DNA of 64,000 nucleotides from Dongia mobilis (GTDB lineage: Bacteria > Pseudomonadota > Alphaproteobacteria > Dongiales > Dongiaceae): NCBI RefSeq assembly GCF_004363235.1, contig NZ_SNYW01000008.1:551577-615576 (forward strand). The letters are read 5' to 3'. Position 1 is the stretch's first letter, and each line of letters opens with the position of its first letter. Below the pieces are notes generated by a model that was not told where the DNA came from, made no database searches, and was given only the letters and a program-made list of their open reading frames with translations. Below, piece by piece: positions 16,322 through 25,392 of the stretch. Made by a program: the position numbers and the translations under genes.

Positions 16322-18034
16322 ATGAAACCGACGACCGACAGCAATCCGGCCCGCGACCAGGCACCTGACCCGACAACCGGTCCGACAACCGGTCCGGCAC
16401 CTGATCTGGCCCGCGACCTGATCCGGCGCCAGGAAAGCCTTGCCGCCGAACGCGGCAATCTCGACCAGCTCTGGCAGGAGATCGCCGACCTGGTCCTGCC
16501 GCTGCGGGCCGATTTCACCCATCTGCGCCAGCCGGGCGAGAAGCGCGCGCAGAAGATCTTCGACGGCACCGCCGGCCAGGCGGCCGAGAACCTGGCGGCG
16601 GGGCTCTGGGGCCTCATCACCAATGCCGCCAATGACTGGTTCACCTTGCGCGCCGATCTGGCCGAGGAAGAGGAGACGGCCGAGACCAAATTGTGGCTGG
16701 ACGAGGTGACCCGGCGCATGCGCGCCAGCTTCGCCGGCAACGGCCAGCGCTTTTATGCCCGGGTGATGGAGCTCTATGCCGACCTGGTCACTTTCGGCAC
16801 CGGCATCTTCTACGTCGAGGAGGTGCCGGAGACGGGCCGCATCCACTATTCCTGCCGGCACCTTTCCGAATGCTTCATCGCCGAGAATGCCAGGGACGAG
16901 GTCGACACCCTGTTCCGCCGCTTCCAGTTCACCGCGCGCCAGGCGGTCTCGCGCTGGGGCGAGGCCTGCCATCCCGCCCTCCAGCGCGCGGCCGAGAAGG
17001 AACCCGACCGGCGCTTTGCCTTCCTGCACGCGGTGATGCCGCGCGAGGCCGGCGGAATGGAGGGCCGCGCCATGAGTGCTCATGACGCCGAGACGCCCTT
17101 CGTCAGCCATTATGTCGATGTCGAGCATGGGCTCCTGCTCGCCAGCGGCTTCTATCACGAATTCCCCTACCAGGTGCCGCGCTGGTCGACGGCGACGCGC
17201 GGGCTTTACGGCGATAGCCCGGCGATGCTGGCGCTGCCAGACATCAAGATGCTGAACGCGATGTCGAAGACCACCATCATCGCGGCGCAGAAATCGGTCG
17301 ACCCGCCCTTGCTGGCGGTGGACGAGGTGGCGGTCCGCGGCCTGCGCACCCATCCCGGCGGCATCATCTATGGCGGGCTCGACGAGAACGGGCGCCGGCG
17401 CTACGAGCCGCTGCAGGCCGGCGGCAATATCGGCCTCGGCCTGGAGCTCGAGGAACAGCGCCGCGAGGCCGTGCGCCAGGCCTTTTACTTCTCGCTCCTC
17501 CTCATGGTGCAGCAGCCCAACCAGACCGCGACCGAGGTGCTGGCCCGGCAGGAGGAGAAGCTGCGCCTGATGGGGCCGCATCTCGGCCGCATCCAGGCGG
17601 AATTCCTCGACCCCCTGATCCGCCGCCAGTTTGGCATCATGCGCCGTGCCAACCAGTTGCCGCCGCCGCCGCGACAGTTGCAGGCGCGCGGTGTCCGCAT
17701 CGAATATGTCTCGCCCTTGGCCCGGGCGCAGCGGGCGGGCGAGGGGGCGGCGATCGTGCGCGCCCTCGAGGCGCTGGCCCCGATCGGCGCGGTGAAGCCC
17801 GAGATCTACGACAACATCGATGCCGATGCAGCGGCGCGGGCGCTCACCCAATCCTTCGGCGCGCCCAACCATTTGCTGCGCAGCAAGGCGGCGGTCGCCG
17901 ATCTGCGCGCCGCCGCAGCACCGCCGCCGGGCAATCCGGCCGATGCTGTCGATGCGGCCGGTGCCACCTATGCGACCGATGCGACCGATGCCGGCGCGGC
18001 GCTGCTTGAAGCGATGACCGGCGGTGCCGCATGA
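16322..18034 (+). CDS. Head-to-tail connector (portal) of T7-like phage
   Basis: The 570-residue protein is the podovirus head-tail connector, the dodecameric ring through which DNA enters and leaves the capsid. Supporting segments are the N-terminal LDQLWQEIADLVLP, KIFDGTAGQAAENLAAGLWGL, LYADLVTFGTGIFYVEE and the later NQTATEVLARQEEKLRLMGP, all typical of this family. The N terminus has a short DPTTGPTTGP repeat encoded by a tandem 12-base duplication. The C terminus is an Ala/Asp/Thr-rich tail. The gene overlaps the next by four bases. Confidence 0.88.
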   Translation: MKPTTDSNPARDQAPDPTTGPTTGPAPDLARDLIRRQESLAAERGNLDQLWQEIADLVLPLRADFTHLRQPGEKRAQKIFDGTAGQAAENLAAGLWGLITNAANDWFTLRADLAEEEETAETKLWLDEVTRRMRASFAGNGQRFYARVMELYADLVTFGTGIFYVEEVPETGRIHYSCRHLSECFIAENARDEVDTLFRRFQFTARQAVSRWGEACHPALQRAAEKEPDRRFAFLHAVMPREAGGMEGRAMSAHDAETPFVSHYVDVEHGLLLASGFYHEFPYQVPRWSTATRGLYGDSPAMLALPDIKMLNAMSKTTIIAAQKSVDPPLLAVDEVAVRGLRTHPGGIIYGGLDENGRRRYEPLQAGGNIGLGLELEEQRREAVRQAFYFSLLLMVQQPNQTATEVLARQEEKLRLMGPHLGRIQAEFLDPLIRRQFGIMRRANQLPPPPRQLQARGVRIEYVSPLARAQRAGEGAAIVRALEALAPIGAVKPEIYDNIDADAAARALTQSFGAPNHLLRSKAAVADLRAAAAPPPGNPADAVDAAGATYATDATDAGAALLEAMTGGAA

Positions 18035-18321
18035 AGGCGGGTCTGGCCTGGCTCCTCCGCCTGCACGGCCACAGCCGCGCCCGCCGCGTCGCCGATGCCT
18101 ATCGCCGGCATCTTTCTCCGGAAAGCGCCGGTTCGCGGCTCATCCTTGCCGACCTCGCGCATTATTGCCGGGTCGGGCGGTCGAGTTTCGTCCCCGGCGA
18201 TTCGCACCAGACCGCCTTCAACGAAGGTGCACGCGACGTCTTCCTGCATCTGGCCGAGATGTGCGGCCTCGATCCCGCCGATTTCACGGCCCTGCTCCAG
18301 GAGGTGATCGATGACCGATGA
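18031..18321 (+). CDS. Bbp19-like small phage protein
   Basis: The 96-residue protein has the pattern RLILADLAHYC, then EGARDVFLHLAEMCGL, which fits the Bbp19-like family found between the connector and scaffold genes of podoviruses. Its function is not established. It overlaps the connector stop (ATGA) and in turn overlaps the scaffold start by 11 bases, so the three are tightly coupled. Confidence 0.65.
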   Translation: MKAGLAWLLRLHGHSRARRVADAYRRHLSPESAGSRLILADLAHYCRVGRSSFVPGDSHQTAFNEGARDVFLHLAEMCGLDPADFTALLQEVIDDR

Positions 18322-19144
18322 CGACCACGACCCGATCGCAACACCGGACCCGCAGGCAGAAGCGCCGTCGCAGGCAGGGTGGCAGGCGGAACTTGATCCC
18401 GAACTCGGCCGCTTCGTCGAACAGAAGGGCTGGCGCTCGGCCAGCGACGCTGTCACCTCCTATCGCCACCTTGAACGCCTGGTGGGCGGCGACCGGCTGA
18501 ACCTGCCCGGCACCGATGCGGGGCCCGAGGCCTGGGCGCCGATCTGGGATCGCCTCGGCCGCCCGCAGGACGCCGACGGCTATGACCTGCCGGTCCCTGA
18601 TGGCGACGCCTATGATGCGGAGCTCGCCGGCTGGTACCGCGAGACTGCGCATCGCCTCGGCCTCACCCGGACCCAGGCGCGCGAATTGCACGACGCCTTT
18701 CTTGCCCGCCTGCCTGCTGCCGGGGCGCCCTTGTCCGCTGCCGCGGCACCGGCGCCCTTGCCCGATACCGACCCGGTCGGCGATCTGCAGGCGCTCTGGG
18801 GCCGGCAATACGATGCCAACATGCAGTCGGCGCGGCGCGCCTATGCGGCACTGCTGGGCGATGCGGCACCGTTCCACGACATCGCCGATGCCCTGGGCGA
18901 GACGGCGCTGATGCAATTGCTGGCGAAGGCCGGCCGCCTCCTCGCCGAGGACAGCATCACGGCGCGTGCCGGCGCCGGTGCGGGCCCGCGCAACCCCGCC
19001 GAGGCGCTCCAGGAGATCGCGAAGCTGCAGCGCCAGGCGCAGGCCGATTCGACGCACCCCTATCTCAACAAGACCCACCCCGAGCACCAGAGCCTGGTGC
19101 AACGGATGGAAGCCCTCTACGCCCTCGCCTATGGCGGGTCGTGA
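18311..19144 (+). CDS. Capsid assembly scaffolding protein
   Basis: The 277-residue protein stands where the scaffold of T7-like phages (gp9) lies, directly before the capsid gene. It is acidic at the N terminus, has a conserved-looking ELGRFVEQKGWRSASDAVTSYRHLERLVG segment (described at residues about 35-63), then Pro/Ala-rich linkers and a helical C terminus with HPYLNKTHPEHQ. The family match is by position and the VEQKGWKS-type motif; scaffolds vary a lot in sequence. Confidence 0.75.
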   Translation: MTDDDHDPIATPDPQAEAPSQAGWQAELDPELGRFVEQKGWRSASDAVTSYRHLERLVGGDRLNLPGTDAGPEAWAPIWDRLGRPQDADGYDLPVPDGDAYDAELAGWYRETAHRLGLTRTQARELHDAFLARLPAAGAPLSAAAAPAPLPDTDPVGDLQALWGRQYDANMQSARRAYAALLGDAAPFHDIADALGETALMQLLAKAGRLLAEDSITARAGAGAGPRNPAEALQEIAKLQRQAQADSTHPYLNKTHPEHQSLVQRMEALYALAYGGS

Positions 19145-19265
19145 GAGAGCAACCCCGCATCCAAAGCCGGACAACCGCAGCCCAGCGCGGCCCGGCTGAC
19201 CGCCCGGAAGAGACGGGCCGCCCGATGATGCGCGTCAGCATCGAGGCTTGAGGTCTTTGTGAAAA

Positions 19266-19309
19266 CGCCGCGCGTGGCAGCTGCCACACCAACGCTGCCA
19301 CGCGCGGCG
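19266..19309. repeat. 16-bp perfect hairpin ahead of the capsid gene
   Basis: Bases 19266-19281 pair perfectly with 19294-19309 around a 12-base loop, in the 228-base gap between scaffold and capsid genes. No T run follows, so it is not a classic terminator. It could be an RNA processing or stability element that raises the share of capsid mRNA. The capsid ATG is 64 bases further on. Confidence 0.7.
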
Positions 19310-19372
19310 GCTTGCAGGGGCAACCTCGCCGCGACCGACCCGAAACCCAAAGACGAAAGGAAGTGAGAACCC

Positions 19373-20233
19373 ATGTCCTCACAAGTGCAGCTCGCGTTCA
19401 ACGCGATGTATTCGGCCAACATCATGCTGCTGGTGCAGCAGAAGGGCAGCCGCCTGAAGGATGCCGTGCGCCAGGAAATGGTGACCGGCGAGATCGCCTA
19501 TTTCGACCAGATCGGCGCCGGCTCGGCGATCAAGCGCCAGTCGCGCCATGCCGACACGCCCTTGACCGAAACGCCCCACGCCCGGCGCCAGGTGATGCTG
19601 GAGGATTACGAGTATTCCGACCTCGTCGACCGGCTCGACCAGGTGAAGACCCTGACCGATCCCACCAATGCCTATGCCCAGGCAGCGGCCCATGCCTTGG
19701 GCCGCGCCATGGACGACGTCATCATCGCCCAGGCCAATGGCGTGGCGCGCAGCGGCAAGACCGGCCAGACCCTGGTCACGCTGCCTGCCCCGCAGAAGAT
19801 CGCCGGCGGCGGCACCGGCCTGACGCTGGCCAAGCTGCTCCAGGCCAAGGAGATCCTCGACGCGGCCGAGAACGATCCCGACGAGCCGCGCTATGTCGCC
19901 TGTCCGGCCAAGGACATCACCGTGCTGCTCGGCACCACCCAGGTGACCTCGTCCGACTACAACACGGTGAAGGCGCTGGCCGCCGGCCAGATCGATACCT
20001 TCCTCGGCTTCCGCTTCATCCGCACTCAGCGCCTGGGCCTCAACGGCTCGGGCGAGCGCGCCTGCCTCGCCTGGCGGCAATCGGCCCTGCTGCTGGCATT
20101 GGCGCAATCACCCAAGGTCAAGGTCACCGAACGCCCCGACAAGTCCTACGCCACACAGGTCTATTGCGCGATGTCGATCGGCGCCACGCGCATGGAAGAG
20201 GACGGCGTGGTCGAGATCGGGACGCTTGCTTGA
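19373..20233 (+). CDS. Major capsid protein
   Basis: The 286-residue protein is the shell protein of the particle. It starts with SSQVQLAFNAMYSANIMLLVQQKGSRL and has YFDQIGAGSAIKRQSRHADTP, EDYEYSDLVDRLDQ and AHALGRAMDDVIIAQANG, all typical of podovirus capsid proteins of the HK97-fold lineage in alphaproteobacteria (each segment is quoted in part). It has a strong GAAAGGAAGTGAG site. It is flanked on both sides by large hairpins (19266-19309 and 20240-20279), probably for high expression. Confidence 0.85.
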   Translation: MSSQVQLAFNAMYSANIMLLVQQKGSRLKDAVRQEMVTGEIAYFDQIGAGSAIKRQSRHADTPLTETPHARRQVMLEDYEYSDLVDRLDQVKTLTDPTNAYAQAAAHALGRAMDDVIIAQANGVARSGKTGQTLVTLPAPQKIAGGGTGLTLAKLLQAKEILDAAENDPDEPRYVACPAKDITVLLGTTQVTSSDYNTVKALAAGQIDTFLGFRFIRTQRLGLNGSGERACLAWRQSALLLALAQSPKVKVTERPDKSYATQVYCAMSIGATRMEEDGVVEIGTLA

Positions 20234-20239
20234 TTGATC

Positions 20240-20279
20240 GTCGGCACCGCGGCCGCCCCACCAACCCCGCGGTGCCGAC
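20240..20279. repeat. 13-bp perfect hairpin after the capsid gene
   Basis: Bases 20240-20252 pair with 20267-20279 around a 14-base loop, just after the capsid stop codon. A short pyrimidine run (CGTTTCTTCCCTTC) follows, so partial termination is possible and would favour capsid over downstream gene expression. Confidence 0.7.
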
Positions 20280-20311
20280 GCTCGTTTCTTCCCTTCAAAC
20301 AGGAGATAAAC

Positions 20312-20737
20312 ATGGCAATTCAATACGGATTGCAGATGGGCCGGTTGCGCAACACGGCCCCGGTCGATCTGCCGATGGCCGGCGACGTGCATGGCCGCGT
20401 GCGCTGCTTTAACGAGAAGGTGACGCTGGCGGCACAGCCGACCTCCGACATCATCGAAGTGGCGCGGCTGCCCAAGGGGGCGCGGGTACTCTACGGCCTG
20501 CTCGCGTCGACGGTCAGCCTCGGCTCCGCGACGCTCGCCGTCGGCATCGCCGGCACGCCGGCGAAATATCGCGCCGCGGCCACCTTCACCGCGGTGGACA
20601 CGCCGACGCTCTTCGGCCCCGCTGCCAATATCGGCGAGCCGCTGGCGAATGAGGAGATCGTGATCCTCACCCCCGCCGCCGCCGCTTTGCCCGCCAGCGG
20701 CACTCTGCGCGTGCTGATCTTCTACACACTGGATTGA
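20312..20737 (+). CDS. Phage head decoration or structural protein (putative)
   Basis: The 141-residue protein is placed directly after the capsid gene and has a beta-rich, Ala/Thr-rich sequence (residues about 45-140), including KGARVLYGLLASTVSLGS and a C-terminal TLRVLIFYTLD. Proteins of this kind next to capsid genes are usually decoration or head-stabilising proteins; I do not recognise a specific family. ATG 20312 has AGGAGATAAAC upstream. Confidence 0.6.
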   Translation: MAIQYGLQMGRLRNTAPVDLPMAGDVHGRVRCFNEKVTLAAQPTSDIIEVARLPKGARVLYGLLASTVSLGSATLAVGIAGTPAKYRAAATFTAVDTPTLFGPAANIGEPLANEEIVILTPAAAALPASGTLRVLIFYTLD

Positions 20738-20742
20738 GGAGC

Positions 20743-20797
20743 GCCGGCGCGCTGTGGCCGTCCCGCCAACCCCACCGCGCGCCGGCGGGTTGGCGGG
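20743..20797. repeat. Overlapping inverted repeats between decoration and tail genes
   Basis: GCCGGCGCGC (20743-20752) can pair with 20777-20786. CCCGCCAACCC (20762-20772) can pair with GGGTTGGCGGG (20787-20797). The two stems interlock, so the RNA would form either alternative structures or a pseudoknot. This is the third GC-rich structure around the capsid genes. Confidence 0.55.
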
Positions 20798-20823
20798 CGG
20801 CTCCGGCGCGCGGTGAAATCATA

Positions 20824-21399
20824 ATGACCACTTCCATCATCGCCATCTGCAACCGGGCGCTCGACTTTCTCGGCGCCGATCCCATCACCTCGCTGGAGGA
20901 CGGCTCGAAGCCGGCCGGCCTGTGCCGGCGCAATTTCGCGCCGGCGGCCGATGCGGTGCTGCGGCTCTATCCCTGGAATGCGGCGCAGCGGCGCGCGCGC
21001 CTCGCCGCAATGGTCGAGAAGCCGGCCTGGGGCTATGCCCACCAGTACCAGCTGCCGCAGGGGCCGGAACCGGCCCATTGCCTGCGCCTGATCGAGATCG
21101 CCGGCGGCGGCGACTACCGCATCGAGGGCCGCCGCATCCTCAGCGACCTGCCGCCGCCGCTCGACATCCTCTATATCGGCCGCATCGCCGATGCCGCCGA
21201 ATATGACGCGCTGCTGGCCGAAGCGATCGCCGCCAGGCTCGCCGTGCAACTCGCCGGCAACCTGACCGAAAGCGCCAGCCGCATCGAGGCGGCGCGCAAC
21301 CATCTCCGGGATCTGCTGCAGCAGGCGCGCATCGCCGATGCGCAGGAGGGCGGGCAGGCGACGCTTGCCGTCGATGCCTGGCTGGCGGCCCGGGCCTGA
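20824..21399 (+). CDS. Tail tubular protein A-like (T7 gp11 type)
   Basis: The 191-residue protein fits the gp11-like adaptor that links the connector to the tail nozzle in podoviruses. It has ICNRALDFLGADPITSLEDGS at the start, RRNFAPAADAVLRLYPWNAAQRRA and a helical C terminus with EAIAARLAVQLAGNLTES (segments quoted in part). The gene order with the much larger gp12-like gene supports this. ATG 20824 gives the usual N terminus, although the ribosome site is weak (GGTGAAATCATA). Confidence 0.82.
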   Translation: MTTSIIAICNRALDFLGADPITSLEDGSKPAGLCRRNFAPAADAVLRLYPWNAAQRRARLAAMVEKPAWGYAHQYQLPQGPEPAHCLRLIEIAGGGDYRIEGRRILSDLPPPLDILYIGRIADAAEYDALLAEAIAARLAVQLAGNLTESASRIEAARNHLRDLLQQARIADAQEGGQATLAVDAWLAARA

Positions 21400-21416
21400 A
21401 GGAAGGGGAAGGGACC

Positions 21417-23681
21417 ATGCCGAAAAGCGCGCATTACCTTGCCACCTTCAATGCCGGCGAATGGTCGCCCGAACTCTATGGCCGCATCGACCTCGACAAA
21501 TACCGCAACGCCTGCCGCGAGATCGAGAATTTCGTGCTGCTGGCGCAAGGGCCGGCGACGCGTCGCCCGGGCACGCAATTCGTGGCGCCGGCGAAGGACG
21601 GTGGTGAAATTCGCCTGATCCCCTTCGAATTCTCGACCGAGCAGGCCTATGTGATCGAGGCCGGACAGAATTATTTCCGCTTCTACATGAATGGCGGACG
21701 CATCGAGACGTCGCCCGGCATCGCCTACGAGATCGCGACACCCTATGACCTTGCCGCGGTGCGCCGCCTGAAATGGGCGCAATCGGCCGATGTGCTCTAT
21801 CTCTGCCATCCCGATTTTGCGCCGCGCAAGCTGGCCCGGAGCGGCCATACCGCCTGGAGCCTCAGCGAGATACAGTTCCAGGACGGTCCCTATCTCGACG
21901 AGAACACGGGCAGCGTGACGCTGGCCCCGTCCGCCGTCAGCGGCGGTGCGGTGACCCTGACCGCCACCGGCCCGCTGTTCGCGGCGACCGATATCGGCCG
22001 CCTGCTGCGCCTCAAGCACGGCACCATCTGGGGCTGGGGCCGCATCACCGCCTTCACGTCGCCCACCCAGGTGACGGTCGAGGTGAAGGCCAATTTCGGC
22101 GGCACCGCGGCCGTCACTGCCTGGCGGCTTGGCGCCTGGTCCGCCACTACCGGCTGGCCCGCAACCGTGACCTTCTACGAGGAGCGCCTGTTCATGGCCA
22201 ATTCCCGCCAGCAGCCGCAGACCCTTTGGGGCTCGGTCGCCGGTGCCTATGAAAGCCATGCCCCCAGTGCCGCCGACGGGCTGGTGCGCGACGACCATGC
22301 GCTCAACTTCACCATCGCCGATGACCGCGTCAACGCCATCCGCTGGATGAGTGCGGGCAAGACACTCGCCCTCGGCACCACCGGCGGCGAATTCAACCTG
22401 TCGGCGTCTTCGCTCAACGAGGCGGTGACGCCCGGCAATGTCGTGGTGCGGCGCGAGACCACCAATGGCAGCGCCGATATCCGGCCCGAGCGCATCGGCG
22501 CCGCCGTCCTCTATGTGCAGCGCGCGCGGCGCAAGCTCTACGAGATGGCCTACAATTTCGAGAACGACGCCTTCAACTCGCCGGAGATGTCGCTGCTGGC
22601 GCGGCACCTGACGCGAACCGGTATCACCGAAATCGTCTATCAGGCCGAGCCATGGTCGGTGCTTTGGGTCGCCTGCGCCGATGGTGCGCTGCTCGGCCTC
22701 ACCTATCTGCGCGACCAGGACGTGGTGGGCTGGCACCGGCACCGCATCGGCGGTCGCGAGACGCGCGTGCTGTCGCTGGCGGTCATTCCGGGCGACAGCC
22801 AGGACGAACTCTGGCTGGCGGTCGAACGGCGCGTCGAGGGCGAGATCCGGCGCTCGGTCGAGCGCCTGGCCCTGGCCTTTACGCCACAGGACGAACATGA
22901 CAAGCGCCACGCCTTCTTCGTCGATGCCGGTCTCACCTTCGATGGCGCCGGCACGGCGGCCGTGACGCCGGGCAGCGGCGCCGGCCTTGCCGGTGCCACC
23001 GGTGTCGCCTTCGTCGCGGCTGCCGGAATCTTCGCCCCCGGCGATGTCGGGCGCGAACTGCATCACCGCTATCGCCACGGTACCGGCTATGCCGTGGCGC
23101 GGGCGCTGATCACCGGCTGGATCGACGCCAACTCGGTGACCGCGACGATCCTGACGCCGTTTCCATCGCTGGACGAAATGCCGTCCGGCGCCTGGGCGCT
23201 GGCGGCGACGACGCTGGACGGCCTCGACCATCTGGTCGGCGAGCAGGTGACGATCCTGGCCGACGGCGCCACCCATCCCGATCGCATCGTGGCCGCCGAC
23301 GGTACCGTCAGCCTCGTGCGCGCCGTTTCCTGGGCTCATGTCGGCCTCGGCTATGCCAGCCGCCTCGTCACCATGGATCTGGAAGCCGGCGGCGGCGACG
23401 GCCCCGCCCAGGGCAAGAAGCGGCGCCTGCACCGCGTGATCGTGCGCCTCGTCGACAGTCTCGGCATGCGCCTCGGCGCCGATGCCGCGCGCGCCGAGGA
23501 CATCGTCTTCCGCAGGCCGGAAACGGCGATGGACCAGAGCCCGCCGCTCTTCAGCGGCGACAAGAGCGTCGCCGTCCCCAAGGGCTGGGATAACCGGGCC
23601 CTGGTGACGGTGGTGCAGGAGCAGCCGCTGCCCTGCACCGTCGTCGCCCTGATGCCGCAGATAACAACGATGGATGGATGA
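21417..23681 (+). CDS. Tail tubular protein B-like (tail nozzle, T7 gp12 type)
   Basis: The 754-residue protein is the podovirus tail nozzle type. Its start is diagnostic: ATFNAGEWSPELYGRIDLDKY, then NFVLLAQGPATRRPGTQFV and RLIPFEFSTEQAYVIEAGQ, followed by a long beta-rich body. AAGGGGAAGGGACC precedes the ATG. It would close the tail and take part in DNA ejection. The length is close to that of T7 gp12, and nothing suggests truncation. Confidence 0.85.
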   Translation: MPKSAHYLATFNAGEWSPELYGRIDLDKYRNACREIENFVLLAQGPATRRPGTQFVAPAKDGGEIRLIPFEFSTEQAYVIEAGQNYFRFYMNGGRIETSPGIAYEIATPYDLAAVRRLKWAQSADVLYLCHPDFAPRKLARSGHTAWSLSEIQFQDGPYLDENTGSVTLAPSAVSGGAVTLTATGPLFAATDIGRLLRLKHGTIWGWGRITAFTSPTQVTVEVKANFGGTAAVTAWRLGAWSATTGWPATVTFYEERLFMANSRQQPQTLWGSVAGAYESHAPSAADGLVRDDHALNFTIADDRVNAIRWMSAGKTLALGTTGGEFNLSASSLNEAVTPGNVVVRRETTNGSADIRPERIGAAVLYVQRARRKLYEMAYNFENDAFNSPEMSLLARHLTRTGITEIVYQAEPWSVLWVACADGALLGLTYLRDQDVVGWHRHRIGGRETRVLSLAVIPGDSQDELWLAVERRVEGEIRRSVERLALAFTPQDEHDKRHAFFVDAGLTFDGAGTAAVTPGSGAGLAGATGVAFVAAAGIFAPGDVGRELHHRYRHGTGYAVARALITGWIDANSVTATILTPFPSLDEMPSGAWALAATTLDGLDHLVGEQVTILADGATHPDRIVAADGTVSLVRAVSWAHVGLGYASRLVTMDLEAGGGDGPAQGKKRRLHRVIVRLVDSLGMRLGADAARAEDIVFRRPETAMDQSPPLFSGDKSVAVPKGWDNRALVTVVQEQPLPCTVVALMPQITTMDG

Positions 23682-24084
23682 CATGTGCCATGTGGCGATA
23701 CCGACCATGATCGGCCTTGGCCTGCAACTGGCCGACCGCGCCATGCAGGCCGGCGACGACGGCAAGGCAGCGGCCGCGGCGGCGCGGGAATTGCGGCAGG
23801 AGGGGGCGCGCAAGGCCGACGAGATCCGCCGCCAGGGCGAGCGCGGTCGCGCCCGGCAGCGCCTTGCCCTGTTGAAGGGCGGCGTCACCGGCGAGGGTTC
23901 GCCAGCCGATTTGCAGCGCGACCTTGCCCAGGAAAATGCGCGCGACGCGTTCTGGACGCAGCACGGCCATGACGTCGCCGCGCGCGAGCAGGAGCGCGCC
24001 GCGCGCCGCGCCCGGCGCAGCGGCATCCTCGATTCGCTCACCGGCCTCAGCCGGATCGGCGAGGAAGTGATCAAGCTGCGCTAG
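23674..24084 (+). CDS. Small putative internal virion protein
   Basis: The 136-residue protein starts with MCHVAIPTMIGLGLQLADRA and is otherwise a highly charged helix rich in Ala, Arg and Glu (residues about 25-120). Its position after the nozzle gene matches the internal core protein genes (gp14-like) of T7-type phages, but no specific family is recognised. ATG 23674 overlaps the previous stop; ATG 23683 is an equally good start and gives the MC-type N terminus. Confidence 0.55.
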   Translation: MDDMCHVAIPTMIGLGLQLADRAMQAGDDGKAAAAAARELRQEGARKADEIRRQGERGRARQRLALLKGGVTGEGSPADLQRDLAQENARDAFWTQHGHDVAAREQERAARRARRSGILDSLTGLSRIGEEVIKLR

Positions 24085-24127
24085 CAATCACGCAACCGAC
24101 CCCCATTGGAACAGGAGGCGATATCCC

Positions 24128-24688
24128 ATGCGTCACGACCCGACCGACCCGTATCCCGCGGCTGACCCGCTCGAAGCGGCGATGCGCGAGGCGCTGCTGG
24201 CCCGCGGCCAGAGCGTGTCCGACGACTTCCAACCTTCGGGTGTCGCCGCATCCGATCCCCTGGCCGAGGCGCTCGGTGCGGCCTTCACGCCGCCGCCGCG
24301 CGCCGAGGATTATGTCATTCGCTTGCCGCGCGCGATCGAACCGGATCGCGCGCTGGAAGCGGCAGCGCGCAGCTGGTTCCACGCGGCGGGCCTGCCGCAG
24401 GGCCTGGTCAATGGCATTGTCGCCGCCTATTGCCGCCGGCTGGAAGCACCATCCGGCGATGTTGAATCGGCACGGGCGGATTTGGCGCGGGCCGAATTGG
24501 CGCGCGAATGGGGCGAGGCCTGCGACAGCCGCATCGCCCTGGCGCGATCGGTGATCGCGCGCTGCGCCGGGCAGGGCGAGATCGCGGCAATCCTGGCCGA
24601 GAGCGGCCTCGGCAACGATCCCTGGCTGATCCGCAGCCTTGCCGCCCTGGCGGAAGCGCAACAAGGCAAGGCGGGAGGTCCGGCATGA
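24128..24688 (+). CDS. Phage late protein of unknown function (186 aa)
   Basis: This protein is not recognised. It is acidic at the N terminus with a short Pro-rich region, then mostly helical and Ala-rich. AGGAGG lies before ATG 24128, and the stop overlaps the next start (ATGA). Its position suggests a component of the particle core or tail, standing where large internal virion proteins are encoded in T7, but it is far smaller than gp15 or gp16. Confidence 0.5.
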   Translation: MRHDPTDPYPAADPLEAAMREALLARGQSVSDDFQPSGVAASDPLAEALGAAFTPPPRAEDYVIRLPRAIEPDRALEAAARSWFHAAGLPQGLVNGIVAAYCRRLEAPSGDVESARADLARAELAREWGEACDSRIALARSVIARCAGQGEIAAILAESGLGNDPWLIRSLAALAEAQQGKAGGPA

Positions 24689-25392
24689 GCAAGAGCACGA
24701 GTGGCAGCCCGAGCGGTAGCGCGACCGGCAGCCCAAGCAGCAGACAGAGCGGCACCGGTCTTGCGGCGCGGCGTGCCGAGCTTGCCGCCGCCATCACCCG
24801 GCACCAGGCGGAATGCGACGCAGCCGCCCTGCGCGCCGCCCTCGGCGATGCAGCGGCGCGGACCCTGACGGAAGCGGCCCTCGCCAAAGCCGCATTGCTG
24901 GCAGCGGAAGCCGCCGCGCTCGACCGCGCCATCGCGGCGGACAGGGCGGCCGGCGAAGCGGCTGCGGCGCGGACAGCGGCCATCGCCGGCCGGCGCGCGG
25001 CCAAGATGGTCGAGGCACAATTGGCCGAGCGGTTGCGTGTGGCCGGCGAGGTCGAGCGCCTGGCGCGGCGGCTGTTCGCGCAGGTTGAGCGCCTGGGCGG
25101 ACTCGGCGCGGCGATCGATGACGCGATCGACGGGAATGCTGGTGCGCAGAGACTTGGCGCGGCGGCGCTGGAGGGCGAGATTCCGGCGCGCCGCTTTCAG
25201 GCGCCACTGGGTATGGCGGCAACCGGCGGGCGGCTGGCCGAATTCATGGCCGGACTTGGCTTCGATGCCTTCCTGCCCCTGCCGCGGCCGGAAACGCGTG
25301 CCCCCATCGATGCCCTGCGCGCGGCCGAGGCGTCCGCGCAGGAACCCTATCGCCGCCTCTGCCAGCGCCTCATCGCCGAGGTGGCGTCATGA
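24685..25392 (+). CDS. Ala-rich coiled-coil phage late protein
   Basis: The 235-residue protein has a Ser/Gly-rich N terminus (SGSPSGSATGSPSS) followed by a long alanine-rich helix from about residue 25 to 150, probably a coiled coil. A distinct C-terminal domain carries LGFDAFLPLPRPETRAP. No family is recognised. It is coupled to both neighbours by four-base overlaps, so it is part of the same translation unit as the tail fibre gene. Confidence 0.5.
   Translation: MSKSTSGSPSGSATGSPSSRQSGTGLAARRAELAAAITRHQAECDAAALRAALGDAAARTLTEAALAKAALLAAEAAALDRAIAADRAAGEAAAARTAAIAGRRAAKMVEAQLAERLRVAGEVERLARRLFAQVERLGGLGAAIDDAIDGNAGAQRLGAAALEGEIPARRFQAPLGMAATGGRLAEFMAGLGFDAFLPLPRPETRAPIDALRAAEASAQEPYRRLCQRLIAEVAS

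Noticed and set aside
21171..24074. Open frame of 967 codons antisense to the tail genes
   Set aside because: The length comes from high GC; the sense strand carries clear gp11- and gp12-like proteins with ribosome sites.
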